Source of the DNA: Muraenolepis orangiensis
Lineage: Eukaryota > Chordata > Actinopteri > Gadiformes > Muraenolepididae
Length of the DNA: 64,000 nucleotides
Direction of reading: 5' to 3'
NCBI GenBank assembly: GCA_027704905.1
Contig: CM051013.1
Span: forward strand, 11,782,093-11,846,092
Shown in pieces: positions 1-64,000 of this stretch. The notes under the pieces are model-generated. The model did not search any database. It was not told where the DNA came from and was given only the letters and a program-made list of their open reading frames with translations. A program made the position numbers and the translations under genes. How positions within the stretch are numbered: position 1 is the stretch's first letter; each line of letters opens with the position of its first letter.

Positions 1-350
1 ATAGATCCATTGGATCAGCTTAGGGTTTCAAAGTAACATTCCGTGATACATGGTATCAAACACGCCGTTTGACAGGTCAAACTGGGACGTGGTAACACGT
101 CCTTCCAAAACGTACACACGGTGTACAGAGATTCAAGCGGATCGGGTTCTTTCCAAAGGATCCAAAAAGGAACGACGTCATCTCTTCACCCGGACGACGG
201 TACACCTCGGCGACGTATAAACATGCCGCTACTTTTACTAAAGAACAACACAGGATACGTGTGTGTGTGTGTGTCTCTTTTAAACTTGTGGTCTATGACT
301 CCATAGACGTGCGTTTTGGGGTTCCCGTTCAGTTCTCTTTTGAAGGCGCT
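1..350. other. 3' flank of the hes5-like gene, no gene recognised
   Basis: This stretch lies downstream of the WRPW stop codon of the hes5-like gene and should contain its 3' UTR. It contains a short GT run near 258-275. Short open frames here show no recognisable domain and I see no clear AATAAA on the minus strand within the 350 bases. Confidence 0.5.
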
Positions 351-982
351 TCACCAGGGCCTCCACAGCGGGGACCGGCCGCCGGCCTTGACGGCGGCCG
401 GGCCGGTCTGGTGCGCCAGCGGCGAGCCGGGCGGGGAGACCACCTGGGGGGTCGCGCCAGAGGCACCCTGTAGGCGCAGGAAGTGGTTCAGCAGGAGACC
501 GTTGGCCTGGCTCTTGGACAGGAAGGCGACGGCCTCCTGGACGCAGCTGGCGTAGCCGTCGCCGCCGGCCTCGGCCTCGGCGTCGGCGCCTCGCTGGTGC
601 TGCTGGCGTTTGTGTAGCCGCCAGATCTTCAGGTAGGCCACCGCCATCTCCAAAATGTCGGCCTTCTCCTGCTTGGAGTCGGGCTGCTGGCGGAGGAACT
701 CGGGGCCCAGCAGGGACTTGAGCTGCTCGATGCTGGTGTTGATGCGGTCGCGCCGCAGCTTCTCAACCATCGGCTTTCTGAGCTACAAGAACCAGGAGAG
801 AGGGAAGGACAGTTAGATCGGCTGAACAGCATTGCGCATTCTGTGTTGCTACGTATTCAAAGCACACTGAAAGAGTGCCATGGGTGTGTGTTGATCTTTG
901 AGCTTACCTTGTGAGAGGATGTGAGGTGCTCCTTGGAGTAGTGAATGTGTCCAACGTTAGAAGCAGCAGTAGTGGGAGCCAT
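351..982 (-). CDS. hes5: hes5/her-type bHLH-Orange transcriptional repressor, two exons
   Basis: The CDS is complement(351..782, 908..982), 168 codons plus stop. The start is ATG at 982. Exon 1 encodes 25 residues and ends at a GTAAGC donor. The acceptor is TAG at 785-783, not the CAG three bases on, because only the first keeps the frame (…SHK then LRKPMVEKLRRDRIN). A bHLH occupies roughly residues 26-80, with the family's proline in the basic region (RKPMVEK) and helix 2 KADILEMAVAYLK. An Orange-like helix follows (YASCVQEAVAFLSKSQ), and the last four residues are WRPW, the Groucho/TLE-binding tetrapeptide. Known for the family: DNA-binding Notch effectors acting in the nucleus to repress proneural genes. 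Length and intron placement fit fish hes5/her2/her4/her15 paralogues; which paralogue it is cannot be settled here. The 125-bp intron and compact gene are typical. Confidence 0.88.
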
Positions 983-1104
983 GTCTTCACTAGGAGAGAT
1001 GGCTCAGGGAGAGAGCAGTAGTAGTAGTAGTAGTAGTGGCAGGAGGAGTAGAGAGCCAAGTGCTAGCTGGTGTGTTCTGGTCTCCTCTCTGCCCCTGGAC
1101 CCTC

Positions 1105-1181
1105 TATTTATACTCCCCACTCTCCATGTCAATGCGTGGGTCTCGGGCCGGTTGCACTTTCTCATAGGTCCCTCGGCCAAT
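1105..1181 (-). promoter_or_regulatory. hes5-like core promoter: TATA box and CCAAT box
   Basis: On the minus strand TATAAATA lies at 1112-1105, about 123 bp upstream of the ATG, so a start site near 1075-1080 is expected. An inverted ATTGG/CCAAT element lies at about 1177-1181, some 65-70 bp further upstream. This arrangement is common in hes/her promoters. The identification rests on motif match and position only. Confidence 0.65.
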
Positions 1182-1392
1182 CAGAGGGCTCTTCGGAGGA
1201 AGGCCTTTGATGACTGCCGGGGCGCCGCCACATGCTCAATGGAGTGTTTATTGCCGAGGGGACAATGGAGCGCGTCTCGGGGAGCAGGTGGAGGAATAGA
1301 CCGGCTAGAGAAAGAGGGAGTGTGGGAGAGTGTGGGTGTGTGTGGAGCAGGAAGGGAGGGAGGGAGGGGGCTGACCCCAGCGCTTGTGTCGT

Positions 1393-1400
1393 TGTGGGAA
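1393..1400 (+). promoter_or_regulatory. Candidate RBPJ/Su(H) site upstream of hes5-like gene
   Basis: The octamer TGTGGGAA fits the (C/T)GTGGGAA consensus bound by RBPJ, the DNA-binding partner of Notch. It sits about 300 bp upstream of the inferred start site. hes5-type genes are known Notch targets, usually with several such sites. I see only this one clear match nearby, so the call is tentative. Confidence 0.35.
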
Positions 1401-1859
1401 AGGGGTGACCCGGGAGTGGAGCATGCTGCTGTCCCTTGTCATCTCTTCTGGCACATCGTAATTGACCACAAAGAGGGTGGAGGGAGGGTGCGCTGGTCAG
1501 GATGGGCGCTGGACAGCTTGGGGTTGAGTTCCACCACCGACCGCTGGGCCACCAGACCGGTCGCATCCAAGTTGGGTCACACTCCTCAAGACCAAAGCCC
1601 ATATCAGTGTGTTGTTGTTTTGTTCAAGAATAAGCCCAAATTATGTTTGGGTATAGAATACAAAATAATGCAATGGACCTCGAAAGAACATCCCGAGGAA
1701 GACAATATCTAAAGAAAACCATCTTGAGCTTGGCTGGTGGTGATGGAGGGGAGGTACATTCATTTGTGATGTCACTAATAATTCAATTTGTTTATCAGTG
1801 TTTCTGGTGTCTGAATTTGCCGCTGTGAGAAAGTCACAACAGTAGTACACAGTTCTAAT

Positions 1860-2925
<1,066 letters not shown>

Positions 2926-3310
2926 TACCGAGGAACGTAGACTATGTTGTTGACACCCAAAACATTTTGTTGTCATGCAGCTGCAGACGCTTTCACGGAA
3001 CGCTTTTTTTTTTTTTGGTTTAGATACAAACATTGAGAGAAGCCTACACGCCGTTAGGGAGCAGGCAGGTAGGGTGGGGGGGTCAGAGGGCAGGTAGGGT
3101 GGGGGGGTCAGAGGGCATCGTGCTCCGGGATGCTTACAGGTGCACTGCAGTCTTTGGGGATGGAACCCAGAACCTTTAGGCTGGGCTAGTCAAACACCCT
3201 CTAGCCACTGGCTATATCCATATAGTACAACGAGATTATTTAGTCTCAAAATCCCTAACACAGTAGCAGTCCTTACATCCCTGGTCCCCGTGTGTGTGTG
3301 TGTGTGTGTC

Positions 3311-3682
<372 letters not shown>

Positions 3683-3950
3683 ACTATATGATGGGGGTCC
3701 TTGCTTGCAGGCAGATGTTTCTTCTCTGCATTCCCACTGCATATCACTACTCCCTTCAAAAAGACCAACAGAACCCCCCCCCCCCCCCTCGTCATCCCCC
3801 CCTCAGCTAAGTGGCAGCCGGGCATATAGAGAGGGGGGGGGGGGGTCTCTTTTCCCCTCCCCCCCCCCCCTGTTTGTTTGCTCTGACGTGAACCCATGCG
3901 TTCCATTAATTCTATTGACACACATCCTATTGTCACAACGCTGGCCAGTG

Positions 3951-3999
3951 ATTGGCTGCTATGGTGAGAACCAGAATCACATTAAAGCTGCTATAAATA
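3951..3999 (+). promoter_or_regulatory. Candidate promoter: inverted CCAAT box plus TATA box
   Basis: GATTGGC, an inverted CCAAT box, lies at about 3950-3956. TATAAATA lies at 3992-3999, about 40 bp downstream. The predicted start site is near 4022-4030, just before a 5' leader containing an AC run (4057-4096) and an ATG at 4122. The spacing is that of a classical RNA polymerase II core promoter. Support is motif-only. Confidence 0.45.
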
Positions 4000-4050
4000 G
4001 ACGGGGGAAACTGATAGCGAGCGTAATCACAACACCGACGACTGTGTTTA

Positions 4051-4098
<48 letters not shown>

Positions 4099-4121
4099 GA
4101 TAACTGGACCCCAAGAAAGTC

Positions 4122-4506
4122 ATGAAGGATCAACAAACAAGGTAACTTTAAATCTAGTCAATTTCGTGATTCATCAGCAACTGATGCATATGCCTGTACT
4201 ACAATGTGTGTTTAAACTGTTCCTAACTCCACTCACTCTTTAGTGTGCTAGTGATGAACTCTCTCTCTGTCTCTCAGGTGTACTGTGCATTGTGAGTGTT
4301 AACCAGCGCATTCTCTCTTTAGCACGAGTCAGGTGCTGAGTCTGGAGCGGAGCGGCCTCCACGGCGACCTTGACTCGAGCGCCGACGTGAGGACACAAGG
4401 CGGGTGTCGTGCGATGCTTCGCTGGGAAGGAAGCGCCGCCGCTGCTCCTCCTCCGCGGCTAAAGGAACCCGAACCGGACGACGTGGCTCCGCTCGGCGGC
4501 CAGTAG
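4122..4506 (+). CDS. Candidate small two-exon gene, unrecognised product of 67 residues
   Basis: Proposed CDS: join(4122..4141, 4323..4506). The ATG at 4122 begins a 20-nt coding segment (MKDQQT then AG) ending at a GTAACT donor. The intron of 181 nt ends in a pyrimidine-rich tract (ctctctttag). The second exon is in frame for 61 codons to TAG at 4504-4506, and is strikingly GC-rich compared with the AT-rich sequence that follows. It starts STSQVLSLERSGLHGD and ends PEPDDVAPLGGQ. Upstream lie a CCAAT box, a TATA box and a likely 5' leader; an AATAAA follows at 5263. I recognise no domain, signal peptide or membrane segment, and I cannot name a homologue. It could be a lineage-specific gene, the end of a longer alternatively spliced transcript, or chance. 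The GTAACT donor is weak. Confidence 0.35.
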
Positions 4507-5262
4507 AGAGAGACGGACGACGGCAGTTTGTTTATTTTTTTTAAAGATAAGCTTTCACATTGAAAGTTTTTTTTTCCACAAGCAAAAATATAAAGCATTA
4601 ATTGTTTTGTCTGTTTGGAATTTTTTTTATACCTTTTTTTTTTCATTGATTTGACCGTCGTGACCCTGTGTTTTGGTACATAAATATACCTTACGAAGCA
4701 CATCGTGCCTTAAAAGAATACCAACCCACAAAACATAAGTACGATTTACTCACAACTCATAGGTTGGAACAAAGCGGGAGACAAACGAGACAAGAAAAAA
4801 ATTGTTGTCAAAAGGAGTGAGAGCGCGAGGTGTGAGTAACATTCGGAAATATTGCTTGATGATTTTTGGGGGCGGATAAACGCCGAGGGTGGTCGTAGAC
4901 TAGACCCCTGGGGCTCTCTGGGAAATAAGCCATACTGCCTTTATGTGGAGGAGATTAATTTGTAAATGCATTCATTGTATGTCGTGTTTTTTTGTTTTTT
5001 TACCATTGTTTAGGTAGTAGGCCTAATTTTCTAAATATTTCAACATATGACAGTAGGAAAGTAATAGTTTAATAGTCTATAGTCTATTAGTTTATTCGAA
5101 AATTAGTATTTTGGTAAAACTAGATGGTTTATGTTTTGTCATGATTTTCTTTCCATTTGAAAAATGTGGCATTCACTGTTTGACAGCCTTGTGCTGGTTG
5201 AATGTTTTTGTGCCTGGTTGGCGAGCTGTCCTGAAGTTCTTCAGGTTTAGTAATTGTTACGA

Positions 5263-5268
5263 AATAAA
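5263..5268 (+). terminator. Candidate poly(A) signal for the small plus-strand gene
   Basis: A plus-strand AATAAA follows about 760 bp of AT-rich sequence after the stop at 4506, which would make a plausible 3' UTR. It is motif-only. Confidence 0.3.
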
Positions 5269-6289
5269 GTGCGAATTGAATCCATCGTATTGCTCTGATT
5301 ACTCAAGTAGACACTATATTGAGCAATATTGCCCTCTAGTGGTACAACAACAATACTGCAAACTGCAGTTGTGATGAACCTTAACAATATTTATTTTCTT
5401 TTTTTATATCGTTTTCCACAACCACCCAACTATTATACCGACACAGACTTAAAGTAAAAATAGGTTACAGGGTCAGGACAGGATAGTTATTACATCTTTA
5501 TTAATCATAGGCTAGATCCAAAAAGCACACATTCAGCGACAGTTGGACATTGTAGCAGCAGGAAATAGACAAACAAGAAACTGGCTGAACTCCACACCAT
5601 GCATTCGAACGTGTATACGGATGCCATTTTGTAACCGGCGTTTTAAGAGTTTGTTTTTCGCTGAAGGTGCAAGCTCAGCGGCACTTTGCTTAAGAGGAAC
5701 CTGCTCTGGGATCGGGGGTGTGTTTCTGTGTGTATTTGAGAGACAATAGTGCCACCATGGTAATAGACCCATAAGTATAAAATGTGATAAGCAGAGTGAT
5801 AGCGACAGCAGGTCGCAGTTAGAAAATTCGAATGAAACAATAACAGGAGAAAAAAAAAAGGTTTAAACAAGGCAGAGGTCCATTTATTCTTCATTTGACA
5901 GGTCGGCTATTTTGTTACGAGATGGAATCATTCACACGCTACTCTGTCACCAAAAGATGGCTTTTGCACAACAACAAAAATAGAGAAAACATAAAACACG
6001 AAACCCCGCTCTTTTATTCCCCCTTTGCACATCTCCTTTCTGCGACCGTTGAAAAAGACACGTTACACGTGCGCACCGATCAAAACCAAACTGCTAACCG
6101 TTCACATTCCAGTTAGACCCAACATGAACAACGGCAAAACTAACTCAACCAAAAACACCCCTTGGATCACCACCGCGTCGCAATCGTTTCGACATAAAAA
6201 AAAAAAAACGAACAAACCAAACAAAACAAAAAAGATTAAAACAAACACCACTCTGAATATGTAGTGGGTCAAATTGCCAAACAATGCTA
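5269..6289. other. Intergenic, no gene recognised
   Basis: This AT-rich stretch lies between the candidate plus-strand gene and the ubr4 3' end. Several short open frames occur on both strands without domains or splice context. Minus-strand AATAAA matches also occur (about 5882-5887) and could be alternative distal poly(A) signals of ubr4. Confidence 0.5.
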
Positions 6290-6295
6290 TTTATT
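6290..6295 (-). terminator. Candidate ubr4 poly(A) signal
   Basis: A minus-strand AATAAA lies about 485 bp after the ubr4 stop codon at 6779-6781, giving a 3' UTR of about 0.5 kb. The UTR contains a GT microsatellite (6669-6690) and a poly-G tract (6373-6389). Confidence 0.55.
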
Positions 6296-6778
6296 TTTCT
6301 TTTTGAAAATTACCTTAAAGATTGCACCCGAAAACACTGAAATACAACGTGGGGTACTTCTGTCCAAGCAGATGGGGGGGGGGGGGGGGGTCACAGTTGA
6401 TGAACAGTGAATTGTAAAGGGGTCAGAACATGCCAGAAAACGGACTCCCCAAATCTCTTTTTCGCTTACGTTAAATGTGTGTATTAAATCCAACCACATC
6501 AATCGGCATTTAATTGCGTTTTAGTGTCGTGTTAGACTTCACTGAGACGGTTGCCATAGACGGATACATTTCTTAGTTCTACACATAGTTTCTGCTTTAA
6601 ATTAATCAGGAGGTTTCATACAGGGGGAGCAGGGGGAGCAGGGGGAAAACAAAGTGAGAAAGAAGCCGTGTGTGTGTGTGTGTGTGTGTGTTTGAAACAG
6701 AGTTGTTGTCCAGCGTCGTAAAGTTGGTGTGGGACTAGTTTGGGTGATGGTGGGGGTGGCGTGGGGGTTGGATGCCAT

Positions 6779-61557
<54,779 letters not shown>

Positions 61558-61660
61558 CTTGAAATAATGAAGCGAAAAAAACTGCCTCTAGAAGGAGAAA
61601 TTGTTTATTGAGTTGATCACAGGGGGCGCTCGCGCTCAACACCACTTAATGGGACATCTT
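61558..61660 (-). promoter_or_regulatory. ubr4 5' UTR/promoter region
   Basis: Sequence just upstream of the ATG contains AGGGGGCGC at 61621-61629 within a GC-rich patch and no TATA box, as expected for a broadly expressed gene. The AGGGGGCGC block fits half of a CTCF core; the other half does not match. The transcription start cannot be placed. Confidence 0.4.
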
Positions 61661-62084
61661 AATTGTTCAGCAACGATATTATGGGTTTTTCAGATATAGT
61701 ATGCTACTGGACATTCTCTCACGCCATGTATTATTGTGTTATTTAGCATGATACATAACATAACGACTTCATTGAGAAGATTATGAAGAGAATACTCTAA
61801 TCTTAAATATTTAAATTGTCCTTGTGGAGAAATTCCACCTGGAGGAAGAGACAGAGAACAATGAAAATGTAATGTTGTTAGGCCCTTATAGGATATTGGA
61901 TATTGAGTGGACTGGACATTATCTTAAAATAAAAATATATATATTTTAAGGAAAGTGTATAGCTTTGTGGTAATGTGTATTGGTAACAGCAGTATTATGT
62001 ATGTGAGTAAGTATCCCTGGCTTCAAGTCAAAACCTCTACTACCAAATAAGCCTTTGGTCTATATTGTCATTTGAGTCTAAATT
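61661..62084. other. Upstream flank, no gene recognised
   Basis: AT-rich DNA without recognisable coding sequence or named repeat. Confidence 0.5.
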
Positions 62085-62250
62085 CGGGAGCGATATACTC
62101 ACCAGGGGAGTCACCAAGGGGCGGTATACCTTGGGGTCACTAGGGGGCAGTATACTCTGGAGTCACCAAGGGGCGGTATACCTTGGGGTCACTAGGGGTC
62201 GGTATACTCTGGGGGTCACTAGAGGTCGGTATACTCTGGGGGTCACCAGC
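62085..62250. repeat. Minisatellite of about 28-bp units upstream of ubr4
   Basis: Five to six units of the type GGGGTCACTAGGGGTCGGTATACTCT alternate with CACCAAGGGGCGGTATACCT variants. Confidence 0.88.
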
Positions 62251-62679
62251 ATTGATGTATTAAAATACAATTTTTGTGTGTTTTTGTATTTTTTGTGAGT
62301 AACCGGAGACAAGCCTGGATTGTGTTTCTTTAGAAACCCGTCAGAAATAGAAAACCCGGAGAGAATATTGTGAATTTGTGCTGTTAAACACGCCTCCACA
62401 CACAGGTTAGCGAAACAGAATATTTTAATGATTGTGTTTTTTGTCCTTATATCTTTACGTAATCAAAGACATTTGTGGACCAACGCAACCAACTTTAGTG
62501 GCCTTGACAATTTATGTAATTTAACAGCAGTTGTAGGAAGGGATAGGGTTTTTTTACCAGTCTGCATTATATCACAAACGTTACTTCTAACTTGTTGGCA
62601 TATGTTATATGAACACTAGTACTTGAAACTAGTTATATTCTAATTATACTGGACATCAGCGATATGTATTGTTTCCTTC
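62251..62679. other. No feature recognised
   Basis: AT-rich spacer between the minisatellite and the LTR. No coding signature was seen. Confidence 0.5.
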
Positions 62680-63326
62680 TGTTACGGCATGTGGTGCCTT
62701 CGGGTGGCAATGTGGGCCTTGTTCCCTGTTTCAGGTCAGAGCCCCGCCCTGCTCCAGCACCAGGATCCGGACTCCACCAATCACTAATCACCAATCACCG
62801 CCACCTGCTATTTTTGTGGTGTATAAAGGCTCCCTGTTTTATGCAGCTCACCCTCTTTTGTTTGACACCCTCACGGCATGCACGTCCCTATGTTGGTTGG
62901 GATAGGTAAGGTCCAGGTCTTCGGGACAGGTTAGACAGAGGCCTCTTTACATTTTCACCACGTAGGTAACTCATTGTTAAATACCTTAGGTTAGAGGGGG
63001 TATGCCACCCATGTATGTTTTGCCAGAGTAGTGTTTGGTCAACCGCTTGTTGCCACCGCTGCTACTAGTAGTTGCCAGAGGGCAATTTAGTTTCCCTTTT
63101 TGTGTAGCTTTGTGAAGCTCCTTTTGATTTGGCATACTTCCACCAGGTCCCTAGGCCTGGTTCCTGAGTATTTGTTATTTCAGTGTATCCTGTTTGTGTC
63201 CTTTGTTGTTATCACAATACACTTTTTGCACTTTGACCCCTGTGTTGACTCCGTTCTTGCTCCGGTGCACACGGGATCCCTCTTTACCCGAAGGGCGCAC
63301 ACGCTTGGACATCTCGGGCTGTAACG
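62680..63326 (+). mobile_element. Solo LTR, 647 bp, 5-bp target duplication CCTTC
   Basis: The element begins TGTTACGGCATG and ends GGCTGTAACG, an inverted TGTTAC/GTAACA pair with one change at the 3' end. CCTTC flanks it at 62675-62679 and 63327-63331, and a TATA-like GTATAAAGG lies near 62821-62829. Length, ends and 5-bp duplication fit a Ty3/gypsy-class LTR left after recombination between two LTRs. No internal retroelement sequence is present. Confidence 0.75.
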
Positions 63327-63439
63327 CCTTCTTTCGACACCATTGTTGTGATTTGTTTTTGGGGATTTATGGAAACGTTTGTTTTGAATATTAGATTATA
63401 TGTTGGACATAGACCCTCTTGTATCAATATAGCTGCCAA

Positions 63440-64000
63440 ATATTGATGACCCTTTGTCCTCGCACACACGAGTGAGAAAAGACGTAGAAAAGTATGAGCT
63501 GCAGAACAAGTGGGTGGAGGAGAAAAACTACCAAGATGCAGTGGATGTCGTCCTCGAATTGTCATCAGTGGCAGATGCTGAGCCTGCGCCAACTGCAGAG
63601 GATGAACAGTGTGACAACATACCATGCAAGGAAAACATTGCAAAATGACAAAGGGAATGTCATTACCTCAGACTGAAGGACAATATTAAAGCAGGGACGT
63701 TTGATGAGCTGGCATTTGAAAGCGATGATGAAAAAGTGAAGACTGACTGGAATCCCCACATATTCCAAGTTACAAGTCGTTTTAACATTTGTGATATTGT
63801 TGCCGACTGGTACAAACCTCTCTCCCAACAACTGCTGGTAACTCTTATGAAGCTGAAAATTAACATTCCATTTGCAATAATAATACATTGTATTTTAGGC
63901 ACCTTTCATGACACCCAAGTGTGTTATAGTGTTAAATTCAAGGCTTGTTCCAGCACTTATATTTTGGCCAAATCGGGAAAAGCAAAATGATAGTGGCAGA
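63440..64000 (+). pseudogene. Unrecognised broken coding-like fragment at the window edge
   Basis: On the plus strand 63454-63645 is open (VRKDVEKYELQNKWVEEKNY, then an acidic run) and ends at TGA (63646-63648). Reading resumes in another frame (LRLKDNIKAGTFDELAFESD, 63672 onward) and again near 63736-63990 (TSRFNICDIVADWYKPLSQQ). The composition (charged, no simple repeat) looks like decayed protein-coding DNA. A transposon or a retroposed gene is possible, and I do not recognise the family. It may continue beyond 64000. Confidence 0.35.

Noticed and set aside
771..780. CAG acceptor at 780-778 for hes5-like exon 2
   Set aside because: Using it puts the exon 2 reading out of frame with exon 1 and hits a stop at once; the TAG acceptor at 785-783 restores LRKP.
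945..1712. 255-codon plus-strand frame opposite the hes5-like promoter
   Set aside because: It overlaps the TATA/CCAAT promoter and exon 1 of the hes5-like gene on the other strand, is Ser-run and low-complexity, and has no recognisable domain.
4277..4320. Alternative acceptor CTCTCAG at 4270-4276 for the candidate small gene
   Set aside because: Splicing there gives a stop after a few codons, whereas the acceptor at 4321-4322 keeps a 61-codon frame.
61612..61633. CTCF site upstream of ubr4
   Set aside because: Only the AGGGGGCGC half fits the core; the CCA-containing half does not match, so it is not called as a site.

Overview
This window is nuclear DNA of a vertebrate, almost certainly a teleost fish. 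It has spliced genes with GT-AG introns, a bHLH-Orange repressor ending in WRPW, a vertebrate-type giant E3 ligase gene with about 104 coding exons in 55 kb, tRNA-derived SINE copies, hAT DNA transposon remnants, a solo LTR and very long perfect AC/GT microsatellites. The density and length of the dinucleotide arrays recall gadiform (cod-like) genomes, but I cannot fix the species.

Layout. 1-1200: a complete two-exon hes5/her-type gene on the minus strand with its TATA and CCAAT promoter. 1200-6290: intergenic DNA rich in microsatellites, with one SINE and, on the plus strand, a candidate small unrecognised gene (CCAAT, TATA, two exons, 67 codons, poly(A) signal). 6290-61557: the whole of ubr4 on the minus strand, from ATG at 61557 to TGA at 6779. 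I traced 104 coding exons by hand. Their reading phases agree at every junction and sum to 15474 nt, or 5157 residues, close to the known vertebrate UBR4 length. 61558-64000: the ubr4 5' flank, a minisatellite, a solo LTR with a 5-bp target duplication, and an unidentified broken coding-like fragment.

How the genes relate. ubr4 encodes the very large N-recognin with helical repeats, a UBR box (residues about 1632-1704), a beta-propeller-like region, a Cys-rich module and a C-terminal E3 module of the hemiRING type. The hes5-like gene is a Notch-effector repressor. They look like independent neighbours transcribed in the same direction.

Most unusual signal. At several ubr4 introns the 5' splice junction itself (exon end plus intron start) has been tandemly amplified: exon 98 (50-bp unit, 18 intronic copies), exon 89 (41-bp unit, about 7), exon 95 (23-28-bp units, 3), exon 67 (40-bp unit, 1) and probably exon 96. 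The introns after exons 97 and 99 start directly in AC arrays. Exons 95-99 therefore have five consecutive donors embedded in tandem repeats, each true donor followed by decoy donors or simple repeat. In-frame stops or frameshifts mean that use of the decoys I translated would disrupt the E3 module. I know of no description of this pattern for this gene.
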